Source: Taeniopygia guttata (lineage: Eukaryota; Chordata; Aves; Passeriformes; Estrildidae). From it: a stretch of DNA of 64,000 bases. The notes below the pieces were generated by a model. The model was not told where the DNA came from and ran no database searches. It was given only the letters and a program-made list of their open reading frames with translations. The stretch covers positions 58,548,501 through 58,612,500 of the forward strand of contig NC_133024.1 of the NCBI RefSeq assembly GCF_048771995.1. Reading direction: 5' to 3'. Below, piece by piece: positions 1 through 11,289 of this stretch. A program made the translations under genes and the position numbers. The first letter of the stretch is position 1. Every line of letters begins with the position of its first letter.

Positions 1-1574
1 TTGTAATCTAAAACTTAACTTTTTCCTTGGGGGAGTTAATTTGGAAGGTGGCTACTAAAAGATTATCTTCTGTGAGGATGAAATTTACAATAATGAAATA
101 CCCTGCTTCTCCAGTGGCTACCAGTCATGTTATGATAGCTTGAGAAAACATCCCACTCCAGGCACAGATCAAAGGAACACCAGCACAGAAGCTCTACTAC
201 CCCCACAGATAAGCTCCATAGCCATCACCGGGCCAGGGAAGAGGCAAAAATGCAAAATTCTCACTTCTAAGAGCAATAGACATACATATTTATTTTTGAG
301 AAACAGACAGATGACTATTTCAGATGGGAATAGAGAAATATAGATTTTTGATTCCTTAAGTAAAGCAGTGAGTTACTAAATACCAATAAGGCAGAAAACT
401 TGGACCACTGGCTGTAGGTGTATCAACTGATGAGATTGTAAAAATGCTGTTTCCAAAGCAGGATACTGCGTAAATCCTCTGAGATATGGTGACTGTCCAA
501 AAGATTGAACAGAGAAGGCAGTAAATAATTTTTTTTTTTTATGTTTACAAAGGATAATATGCTGAAAAACTAACTTTAGGTCTGTCAATTTAATGCTCAC
601 CCAAGGAAAAATCTTAGAAAAGCAAAAGAGGATGTGCTCAATAAAGAATTAAGGGTGAACAGCATAATTAATACCAGACAACACAGTTAATGAAAGATAA
701 AAGTTTGAATAGGTAGGAGTTGCATTTATGGTAGGATTTCCAGTCTGACAAAATGTGTATTTGTTAAAAGAGCAGAGTTATACAGGGCCATATGACTTTC
801 TCACACAAAAATAAAAAACTGATGAAACTTCAAAGTCTAAATAAGAAAATTGAGAATTTGCTAGAGAGACTTTAAAAGAAAATACTAAATGGGAGTAATC
901 TTCCAAAATGACATTTCTGTTAGGACTTTCTTCCCCAAATGTAGTTCAAGTGAGTTCATGGATTAGGAGGGAAGGAAAGAGAAATTGGTGGTAAAGACTG
1001 TGGTTGCCACTAACTGAATAAGAGATAAAGATAGCTCATAGAGAGAGGTCCAGGCAGCAGGAAAGGCTGGCTTGACTTCTTTTAATTAAAGAGCTAAGTG
1101 CAAAGATCAAACAGCTAGAACAGGGAATGGGGGCTCAAAGTGAAATTAAAAAAAAAAAAAAGAATTAATGTTGGCAAGAAATAAACCCACTCTTTTTTAA
1201 TGAGAGCAGATCAGAGAGAGTTCAGATGAAATCCCTAGAATGGTTTGAAATTTGGAGAGTCTTTAATGAGAGACTGAAGTACCTCAGGTGTATTTTCTCA
1301 TTTCAAGCTTGCATTTCTGCCCAGTGGCAGTCACAGTGAAAGCTCCCACCTCTACTAACAGTGTCAGCATCAGCTGAGTGCCTGCCCATGGTTGCTACAG
1401 CATCTGTCCTGCTCAGAGTGGGGTCACTGATGGCAGGTTGCTCAGGACAATCCAGGGATGTGAACTCAGCAGCCTCTTTGGGCAAGCAGTGACGCTGCCT
1501 GATAAGCTATTAAAAAATAAAATAAAGAAATAAAAATTAAAAAAAAAAAAAAAAGAAAGCTTGTGTGTTTAACT

Positions 1575-1925
1575 GTTTCTGTATTTTAGCTTGTGCCCAT
1601 TGTCCTGTTATCGGGCACCTGAATTAATGTCCTTCACTCCTCTCTTCCCAATATTTACTCACATGTTAAGATCCCTCTGAGCCTTATACTCTGCAGACTG
1701 AGCAGTCACAGCTCTCTCAGTCTGCTCCCAGATCAAAGATGCTCTTGACCCCTCACCACCTTCATGGCCCTTTGCTGGACTCACTCCTGAATGTCCACGT
1801 CTTTCTCGTACCGGGGAGCCAAGCCTGGATCCAGCACTCCTGATGTGTCTCACTTGCTGGCTAGAAGGGAATTATAACATCCCTTGACACACTGGCAATG
1901 CTCTTCCTAATGCAGCCCCACACCA
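1575..1925 (-). mobile_element. CR1 LINE fragment
   Basis: Antisense CR1: the plus strand carries the complement of the familiar CR1 3' region, with GCTTGTGCCCATTG, CTGAGCAGTCACAGCTCTCTC, GGCCCTTTGCTGGACTC and CTCTTCCTAATGCAGCCC in the right order. Strongly diverged, lacking both ends; an old copy. Confidence 0.85.
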
Positions 1926-4900
1926 GAATTTGGTAAGTTTATACTAAGAGTCAGGAACACAGTTTTAAAAGTAGGAATAGAGAAACCATTGGAACAACTT
2001 TTGGGTACATAACAGAGAGTCAGTCTTTTAAGTCCTTAAATAATTACTACATTTCTTCATAGAAAGGTAGTTTCTGATTTAGGCAGACCATAAAATTTAA
2101 ACATAGGACTCTTGCTGTCAAGTTATATGAATTCAGAATAGCTGATCATAATGGTTCAGTCGGTTTGTTAAAATAATTTGACTCAGCAATGAAAAAGTGA
2201 GGGGGTTTCCTCTTGCAACTTCCAGATGCACACAGCTCCCTGCTGGAAGCTTTTTTCCTAAAATAAGCAAGGAGATCATCAGTGCAAGTTACATTGTAAT
2301 AACAATTTAAAAACAAAACAAAACAAAAACCCCAAACCCTCCATTTACTGTTATGCAGTAATAAAATCTGGTTTTATGCAACAGCACAAAGATAATTAGT
2401 TTGGTTTGTAATAGATAGAGAAACTATTTGAGTTTGAAAATCCTTATAAAATGTTTGCTCTTAATAAGTAGATAGAAAAGATGCCCAACTATCAGTTCCT
2501 AACTCTCAACAAATCTGAAGCTCTTTTCCCAGTCTACCACCAGTTTATTTCATTATAATGCCCTTAAAGACATGTTGTAACATCCTTTTGCTCTCAAACT
2601 TAAGAGTTTGGGCAGGGTATGTGTGTATGGAGGTGGTAATGATGACATACTGGAAGCTTTCCAACAGGATAAGAACTGCTTTTTCCAGACATCCTGCTAA
2701 CATCAATTTGTGGATGGATGTAACTTCTTATCATCTCCATTGCAGGGCATGGCTGTCAAAGACACTTCCTGGGCCACTGTTCATATAGATTTGTTTGTTC
2801 TGTTCAGAAAGATGGGGGAGGAAAAATTCTGCTATTTCTCCATTAAGAGGACTGGAATAGTTAATGTCTGAAATAGTTTGTAGACAGCATTTCAAAAAAG
2901 AGATTGAAATGCAGGATAAGGGGAAGCACTTTGATGACAGCCAAAAGAAAGCAAAAAAAGCCTAATAGAAGAGGTTATTCAAGGTGACCTGACATCACTG
3001 TTCCTGAATGCGAAGGTAGCAGGTTAATAAAAAATTCTTTTTCATTGGATACAGAAACATAGCAACACAGACTGAATTTTAACTTGTTTGGGACAATGAT
3101 GATTCCCCCTTCCACTCAGCCTTTGGGTTCACTGCTCCAAAAGGACCACCTACAAGTGTGAGCCCCATTAGAGTACAATACCAGGGTCTAACTACAGCAA
3201 AGATATTTCCTCTAAAATATATGTATATGCATGTACGATATATGCATATACTGCCCACTCTGCAGACGTTTTGCCCTAATATCTACCAAAGGAGGCCAGA
3301 TGAGGGATTTCTTGGTGGGAGAGGTAAATTTAATTTCCAAAGGAGAAGTTCAATGATACAGCCAAATACCACTTGCAATACAGTACCACTATGTAGGTAA
3401 GGAAAAGTCTTCCCAAGAAATTTTTCCAGGAATTTTTGCCTAAAGAAAGGTTAAACCAGAAAATATTGCCAAATCTCCAGCATTCCCAATGAACATCAGC
3501 TAGCTAGCAGTAGGAGAGATTTGAGTGATTGTTTGAACCAAAGACAACTACAGAATGTCCCACAAGGGGAAGCAAGCATCCCAACACCCATGGTTCAAAA
3601 ACACCTTCTGGTAACTCATCATGAAGTTTCCATATTGCAAGGGTGATGGAAAAATATCATGGTATGCCTGCATGCTGAACAAATTTGCTCTGGAGACCTT
3701 TAACTCGGCTGAAGACATATTTGCAAATGCCACAGATACTTTTCCGTCTCTGTGTGGTTTATCTAACATGCACTGTGAACCCTTTTACATTAGAAGTATC
3801 TTGGTCATATATGATGACTTTTAGACAGCGTTAAAATGTTGTCACCTGTCTCAGAGACAGAGAGACACAAGGACTCAAGGGACAAAGAAAAGCAGGAAAC
3901 TAAAGCCAATGTTGGAGTAGTGTTCTCCACTCCTGTAACAGAAGTTACCATGGTAAAACAGACAAAGAGAAAGGACATATCACAAAAGATGTGGTGAGAT
4001 CAAATACATTTCAGTGCTATTTCAAGCTTTATTTCTTTATTTCATGTTATGTATTTTTCTAAGAACTTATTTCAAAGATACTGTCTACAATGCACATTTT
4101 TCTTCTTGAGTGTCTGCTATTGAGTACAAGAGTAAAATAATTTCACAAAACTTCCACAAAAACAAACAGAAAACAAAAAAAATCCCAGCAACACTTCTCC
4201 TTCTCTTCCCAAAAGAAAACTCTCAACTTGCTTATTTAGATGGTCTCTGAAATGTTTTTTTCAGGGTAAAGAGCAGCAAGTAAACACAGATATTACTGCA
4301 GTTTCTGCAGTCGCTTATGTCTTCTTTTCCAGAGATCATAAAGACTGGGATAATTACATTCTCCAAGAGGCAAAACAATTTATGGAAAAAAAATTACACA
4401 TATTCTTATTAAAAATTAAATAGGACTTTCATAATCAGCTGTTTCAAATATGTATGCATGAATAATGACAGCTAGAAACCAGTCTCTGCAGATTGCTCAT
4501 GAAGAGGGTGTGCAGCTGAAGCCAGGGTAAGAAAAGACAATAAAGAGCAGTTTCTTGCAGCTTTTATGAGGTTGTTTGGCCTAGGCCAGATAAAAGTGAG
4601 TATTTCTGAAATACCCTGTAACAAGAGGGAGAAAACAATTAAAATTTATCTTTTACAGCAAAAACAAAATTCAAAGTCAACTTCTCAGGGATTAAGTCCA
4701 CTGGAAAATAAAGTCTTCCTTTTCTTCCAACAGGTTTTAGCTTTTAATTATGCAAAGCCTTCACAAAGGGATTTCTATCATTTTGTAAATTTAGTTCACA
4801 AAATGTCCTAATTATCTGCAGACATGTTAATAACTCTTTGAACAGTATATTAACATAGCAGGCTGAAATGTGTTTTCAGAACAACAGTAAAACAAGGCTT

Positions 4901-5360
4901 AAAAATACACCCATCCATATTTCTTGTACATTTCATATGTAAATACATTATTGGTATTGTAAATATGGTGAAAACAACAAAGGATCCAATGCACTGAACT
5001 CCTTCAGCTGTCCACAGGTTATAAAACCTGGTAGAACTGTGGACTGCAAAAAATAGCCATTTCGTCCCCTCCAGGGAATTGCCTTTATCTACACATTGTC
5101 ATTTATTTAGTGAATCTGAGTAAATTTTTAATAACAATTTTACTTCTCATAAAACTGAAAAGACAACTCACGGGAAAACAGCAATAATATTTAGATACTG
5201 TCTTCGGAATAAAGCCCTGCTGCAAAAATATTAACATAACTGTTGGAGTAACAAATTATGAAGAAAGTCACATATCTAGATTTGTGGGAGAAGGGTTGGA
5301 AGCAAAGGCCTTTTAAAAGTTTGATTATTTTAAATTCCTTTTCATAAAATGCCAGGTCTC

Positions 5361-5380
5361 AAAAAAAAAAAAAAAAAAAA
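5361..5380. repeat. poly(A) run
   Basis: Twenty consecutive A's. No retroposed gene was recognised upstream of it, and no target-site duplication was seen. Confidence 0.95.
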
Positions 5381-6098
5381 GGAAAAAGAGTTATGTCAAA
5401 AGCATCTCCTAAGGTACAAAAAAATCTTTGTCAGTTCCCGAACTTGCTTCAGAAGTCTCTAAGCCTAGAAATAAAGGCTCTGCAGAAATACTTGTATCAG
5501 AATTGAGAATTAGAGTAGGGAACCCCTTTCAGAAAGGAACACAGATGCAGTAAGCCTTAAGAAAAGGACATTTTAAAACAGAAAGCCTGATTTCTCTGAT
5601 TCAGTAGTGGTGTTTTTACTGACAGCCTCCACTGATATGCAGTCTCCCTTTTTGTTCATGAAAAGTAGTTGAAGAACACAGCCCACGACAGTATCCCTTA
5701 GGAACACTGAAAGTTTCCTAAGTCACCTTCTGCACTCCCAGCCACATTCCTCAGCTGTTCAGCTTTATCCAGGCACAGTCTATGATGTAGAGAACATGGC
5801 TGTAGTGAAGTTTTAGCCTAAATATCAAGGCACTCCCTGAAGATGCCTTCAATGCCATCATCAACTCTTCTTACCTGTAATACATTTTCTGTGATTCTTT
5901 ACAAAAATCATGTTTCAGATTAGGTATATAACATTGCATGGCCCCCAAACACACAGTTGGAATGCATTTATTTTAAGATCCCTCCTCATATTGTTTCAAA
6001 ATTAAACTATATAAGTTGTCATCATTAAATGTCAAATTCAAAGCTAAATTGATATTGACATAGGTTCTAAAAAGAACAAACAAATTCATTATTCTTAC

Positions 6099-6131
6099 CT
6101 TGCTCCTCCTTTATTCCAAGTAGTTTGACTA
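6099..6131 (-). other. candidate small exon downstream of EPSTI1 exon 10
   Basis: A 33-bp segment with unusually good splice signals on the EPSTI1 strand: a long T-rich tract ending TTTTTATCCAG before it, and GCAAG then GTAAGA after it. Exon 10 also ends in a strong donor, so at least one more exon is expected. After exon 10 it would be 3' untranslated; joined straight to exon 9 it would read SSQTTWNKGGA in frame. No terminal exon or poly(A) site was identified to its left. Support is from splice-site quality only. Confidence 0.35.
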
Positions 6132-9100
6132 CTGGATAAAAATAAAAAAAATGCATTAGTACAGTACAATATGCAATATAATCACATATTTATGCAAGGA
6201 ATGATGGTTATCCATCTGTGTGGAGCTTTCTTGTTTATTTGAAGCCCTTTTGAAACTCCAGTTAAAATAACAAGCAAACCCTTCTCCAAGATTCCAGTCC
6301 TCACAAGAAACATCTTTAATTTGAACTCTAAATAAACAGCAGGATGTATTGACTCAAGAGATAAACATATCTTGCTTCTGCTGGGAAAAGAAAAAAAAAT
6401 CTAGAAGTATTTCAAATATCTTCAGATTCTTCAATCCTTAACCTCACACAATTTGAAAGAAGGAGAAGTTTCTTCTGTTCCTGCCCAGACTGACACTATA
6501 GTCATTTAGGATGAGATTCTCAAAGCAAAGAATGATTGAGCTCAAGACCAAGGCAGGGGAAACACATCTGCATATGATGTTTGACAGCCCTGCCAGAGCT
6601 AAAGCACTAAACTGAGCTATAGCCTGCCTGGATCCTCTCATCTGAGATCCCTTTGTTGATGCTGATACTTCTGCTAAGTAGTTTTTATATTTTCTGCTAC
6701 AAAGGACAAGCATGCTACTCTCAGTAAAAAGAAAAAACCCAACAAAAAAAGAAAACAACCAGTTTTAGGAAGCAAATTAATAACCTTTTCAACTCAGATT
6801 GTACATAGACTAACCAAGTTAGCTAAGTTAGCAAATCACATTATTCATGTAAACAAATGTAACCATTGTGGATCGCATTCTGGACTCTTTAATACAAATA
6901 TTATTTTCTCAATATTCCCATGTTAAGTAAAAGACTTTTCTTTGTTCTGGGAAAGCAGCATTTTTAGCGCAACTTGATCCTTCTGAAAGTATATTAAAGA
7001 TGGATTGTTTACAAAAACCTGTGGCAATGCATGCTGGCCTTGTGACTTCAGGGGCCTTTGAGCTATGGCTCTTTTTGCCATGCAACAGTAAACTTCATGA
7101 CTTGCTCCCTCTTCAACTGGTCACAAACAGTATAAATCAAGTGGTGGTTGAGACTCCAAAGAAACTTTCCCATGGGTCACGCTGCAAGAACTAAACAAAG
7201 TGCAAACCCACAGACCAGGTTTATTCAAAATAGTTTTATCAGTAAATCGTATTTCCTCAAAACAAATTTATGCAGCATCTTACTGAGTTCCTGTTATGCA
7301 CATGGGAAAGGAAGAGAATGGGGTTTCCTGTCCCACTACACCTGTGTATTCAGGGCATAGCTTCTTTCCACAGCAAATAGCTAGAATTATGCATCCACTG
7401 AAAGAGCAGAGTCAGCACTCGAGGGAGCATTTCTCATTCTTATGCATCACACTGGATATAATGGAGACATGAGACAGGAAGATGTAATGTCACCTTGCCT
7501 TCTAGATTCTGGGTTTGCTATGGCTCAGAGAGTTTCAGCAAGACAACTAATATTAATTAAAGAAGAGTAGACCAATAAATTTCATATGTTCACAATGTGA
7601 CCTCTCCCCATTTACAGAATAAGCAAAAGAGTACTTGACAGTGCCCCATTTTCATGCAAAAAATTAACAAGGTCTCTGTTACAGGATTGCCATGCATCAG
7701 CTTTTGGTCTCTGCAAATCCTTACATACTTGGATATGGGCAAATCTCATGAGGCATTGAACAACAAAATGTGGAACTATTTTAAACTCTTTTTGTAACAA
7801 CAAAAGTGTTTTACCGATCATTTGTGCCAAAACAATGAAAAGATACTGTTTCACTTCTAAGTCCCAGATAAGTCATGATTAAATTAGGCAGAAATTCTTT
7901 ACTGTGAAGGTGGTGAAGAACTGGAGCAGGCTGCTCAGAGAAGCTGTGGATGCCCCATCCCTGGAAATGCTGAAGGCTAAGTTGGCTGGAGCTTTGAGCA
8001 ACCTGGTCTCGTGGAAGGTGTCCCTGCCCATAGCAGGTGAGCTGGAGCTAGATGATCTTTAAGGTCCCTTCCAACACAGATCATTCTGTGATTCCATGAT
8101 GTGATCTTGCTTATTAAACTTGGATATTTAAAGGACAACGGCAATTTTCTTATCCTCCTATCCTGAAAGGTTTATCCTTATGTCAAAGGCAGTGCAAAAG
8201 GCATTAAAATTTTCTTGGTAGCATACAGCAAGACTCAGGGCTTTCTCAAGGGTGCAGTAGCTCACAGATAGAAGTGGAACTTCATTATATTGTTGTCCCA
8301 TTACAAAGGAAACTACATAGCCATCGAGAGAGTGTCCTGGCATTTATAATCAAAAAGGCAGAAAAATTACAGTCATGAAGATCCTTCTTGATATAACAGC
8401 TTATAAATATTCCTAATAAAACACAAAATGTCTGGAGGGCATTTGAATTAATGAAAACTGATTTCCTATTGCTTAGGGAACAGTTGGACAATGTAACTGC
8501 TCTTCTGCCTTCTTCCCAGACATACACAATATATTCAGCCTCCTCCCCTTTTCTCCATGTCTTTTGTGCTATCCATGTCCCTTTCTGAATCCCCTAGCCT
8601 CCAGGAAATCAGGGTGGAGCTGCAGATGCTCTGGAGCTGTGCCCATGCTGATCTGCCAGAGGGCTGCAGTCAAAGTACGGAGAGAATGCACCACCCCATA
8701 AAGTGGGCACTGTTTTAGGCTGTCTCCTATGCTAGTCACTGCTTTCACAAAACACACAGAAATTTAATTATCTCTAAGATTTATAATCCCTTTCAAATTT
8801 GGCTAGGATTGGCCAGCAGCTGGAAAACCTTACTACATGCAGACAGACAGCATGATCCTACAAAACTTCATTTCTTTAGTAAACCAGGCTAAAAGAACTG
8901 ACAGTGAAAAACAGAAAAGGTACATCAACAATAATGCACAACATTCAGTTCCTGCTAAAGTGTGAAGTTGTTGTGACTGTAAAGAATTCAAAGAGGAAAA
9001 AAAAATACAAGAGGGAAAGAGAACAAATATTTCTTCTTTGCTGCCACTGCACGGTTGGAATAGGCTCAAAAATTACCTTCAGGTCTTTACTTTTGGAACC

Positions 9101-11191
9101 TTTTTACCTTCTTTTAATCTTAATACATAGTCTGACCTGTTTCAGTTAGCTCCCTTGTAATGTAAAATGCCAGGCTGCAGACTACATGACTTGTAAGCCC
9201 TGGAGTTCAGCTCTTTTTTTTTTAAATCCCAATGGAAAGGAGAAGAATCTTGGTATAATCAAAGACATGAAAATTGCTGCCTCCAGCCTATCTTTTGAGA
9301 GATTATTTTTCTTTCTTGTACTTGTTACCAACACTCATTTTTTAATTCCTATCCATTATGACATATTCTTTCATATTTTAGTATTTTCCTGCTCTGTTTA
9401 GTCTTCAAATCTCAAGTTATAACATAAAGGAAAAAAAGATCTAGCATTACCCAACAGAAGGCAGGCTCCTTGGGAGGCATTAAGTAAATAACAGCATAGG
9501 ATGTTTATCACTTCCATACATGGGGTTTTATTGCATTTGTGTAGACGCATTCTTTGAATATATATATTTTTAAAAACCTCACATGGATTGGCTGCATACA
9601 TCACTGAGTCATCTGTTGTTAAAACCTTACCTGGGCTGAACACACTCATTTGCTGGTACCAACACGTGCCCTGTGAAAGAGGGCGTGTGCATCTGGCTAA
9701 AGGCAAACCCCTGCCACCTCTGCAGACAGTGGCAAGGTTCCCAGGGGTGAAGGCAGGTCTGAGAGAGATGCTCGAGTAAGATGTTGGAGTTCTTGGCTGT
9801 GTCACACATTTTCCTTGGGGTTTATCCGGAAACAGTACACGAATGGGGATAAAAGACACAAAGTGCCCTTGTTGCCTTTGTTAACCAGGCACCCTCCAGC
9901 AGACTTTACCTTTCGTACTTTCACTACATATCAGGTGGCTGTGTCCCGCCTGCAGTCTCTAATTCTGCTATCTGCAGACATGCTGTCCTTCAGGAGGTGG
10001 CTCAGGCCTGCCATACACTGTTCTCTTACCCACACTCTTTAACTAGCCTGGACATCTGTAACTTGGCTTCCATCAGCTTCTGGACTGCCTGACGTGCTTC
10101 GTGTTTCAGATCAGTAAAGCTCACAGACCTGATGGGAGGTTGAGCTGGCGTGTCCTGTCTCCTCTCACCAAGACCAAAACTCAGCACAAGGTTCCTGAAC
10201 CCAGGGCTTGCCCAAAGCTTATAGTGATGAAGACAACCTTTTCCCACTTCCAGTACATGGAAAATTCCAGTAGCAATAATATCTGCTTTTTAACTATGCC
10301 TTGACTTTGGAGATGCTGGAACCGAACTCTTCCTCGTGTTCACTGGATAACATACACATCCTCACCAATTAATCCAATTCAAGCTTTTATATTTTATCAA
10401 CTAAACACCTTTCTCTACACTGTCACACACACTATATTCTCTTAGACTCTCATAATTTTGCTTCTTAGTTTTCCTAACTCTTCCATTTCTGTACTAGAGT
10501 CCTTTAATCAATAGAATTTCAACATTTGGACAATTCCATGATGAAGAATACATATAATTTATTTTTTTTTTTACACTGAAAAGTGCAATTATAAACAACA
10601 GTCATATTAATGTCTCATTAGAACAGTTGAAAAAATGAATGGATGTTTAAAAATTACAGTCAAGATATCTTTTCTTCAAAGAATCCCTACGAATACTATT
10701 TTTAAATGAAATGTAGTTGAGCCTTGTTTGTCATAATTTTATATAGGTAAAAAATTAGCATCTATACATGGAAAGATATAGATAGATTAGACAGATTAGA
10801 TATGGGATTTTCCCCCTCTAATTACAATACCATATTAAAATATTTACAGCATATCCAAGCATCTTTCATTTAAAGACTTTTAAAAATCCCTAATGATTTC
10901 ACCATCCTTGTTCTGAACTTAAGGAAATACCTTGCATGTGGCTCCATGCAGAGAGTACCTCACACGCAAGGCCACTGAGTTCCACCTCAAGAGCAGCTGT
11001 TCCTCTCTCCTCCCATTTGAACAGCTTATATTTTAGATAGAATTTCTTCTTGAAAGGTATTAAGGACAGCCTGCCAGGGCTGTAAGTTCTGTCAGGCAGG
11101 CTATACACACGTGGACACACAGTGGTGTCTGGAAAAAAATTCAACATTTAAACAATCTCTTTTCTTTTCCATTCTGTACCAAAAAACTTAC
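6132..11191. other. segment between candidate exon 11 and EPSTI1 exon 10
   Basis: Holds one CR1 3' end (7885-8106) and otherwise AT-rich non-coding sequence. The open frame on the minus strand at 9398-9859 has no recognisable domain and no splice context. Possibly intronic if EPSTI1 continues to 6099-6131. Confidence 0.6.
7885..8106 (+). mobile_element. CR1 LINE 3' end fragment
   Basis: Shows the CR1 3' end in sense orientation: GGCAGAAATTCTTTACTGTG, GCTGTGGATGCCCCATCCCT and GATCTTTAAGGTCCCTTCCA, ending in the short terminal ATTCTGTGATTCCATGATG repeats. 5'-truncated, as usual for CR1. Confidence 0.92.
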
Positions 11192-11289
11192 CAAGGTGCC
11201 ATTATTGAGGTAATCCAGTATATCCAGGGTAGTACATGTTATTAGGCTGTGTTTTGTTTTGGAGTCGGTCCAGGAAAGCATTATTTACC
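11192..11289 (-). CDS. EPSTI1: EPSTI1 exon 10, with stop codon
   Basis: A 98-bp exon with acceptor CTTTAAG and donor GTAAGT. In the ancestral frame it encodes [20 protein letters not shown] then PGYTGLPQ and TAA at 11204-11202; human has [17 protein letters not shown]. The stop lies ten bases before the donor, where human still codes WNMNSGNSWG. The human protein has alternative C-termini after this point, one adding a hydrophobic tail, and no avian counterpart of that tail was found to the left. Confidence 0.88.

Larger units (their letters stand above)
1..6098. other. 3' flank of EPSTI1, no gene recognised
   Basis: AT-rich DNA with a CR1 fragment, a poly(A) run and short homopolymers. Only short open frames without recognisable protein similarity. 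The terminal exon and poly(A) site of EPSTI1 may lie here but could not be placed. Confidence 0.6.

Noticed and set aside
5361-5380. Poly(A) run considered as the tail of a processed pseudogene
   Set aside because: The preceding sequence has no recognisable gene and no flanking duplication was seen.
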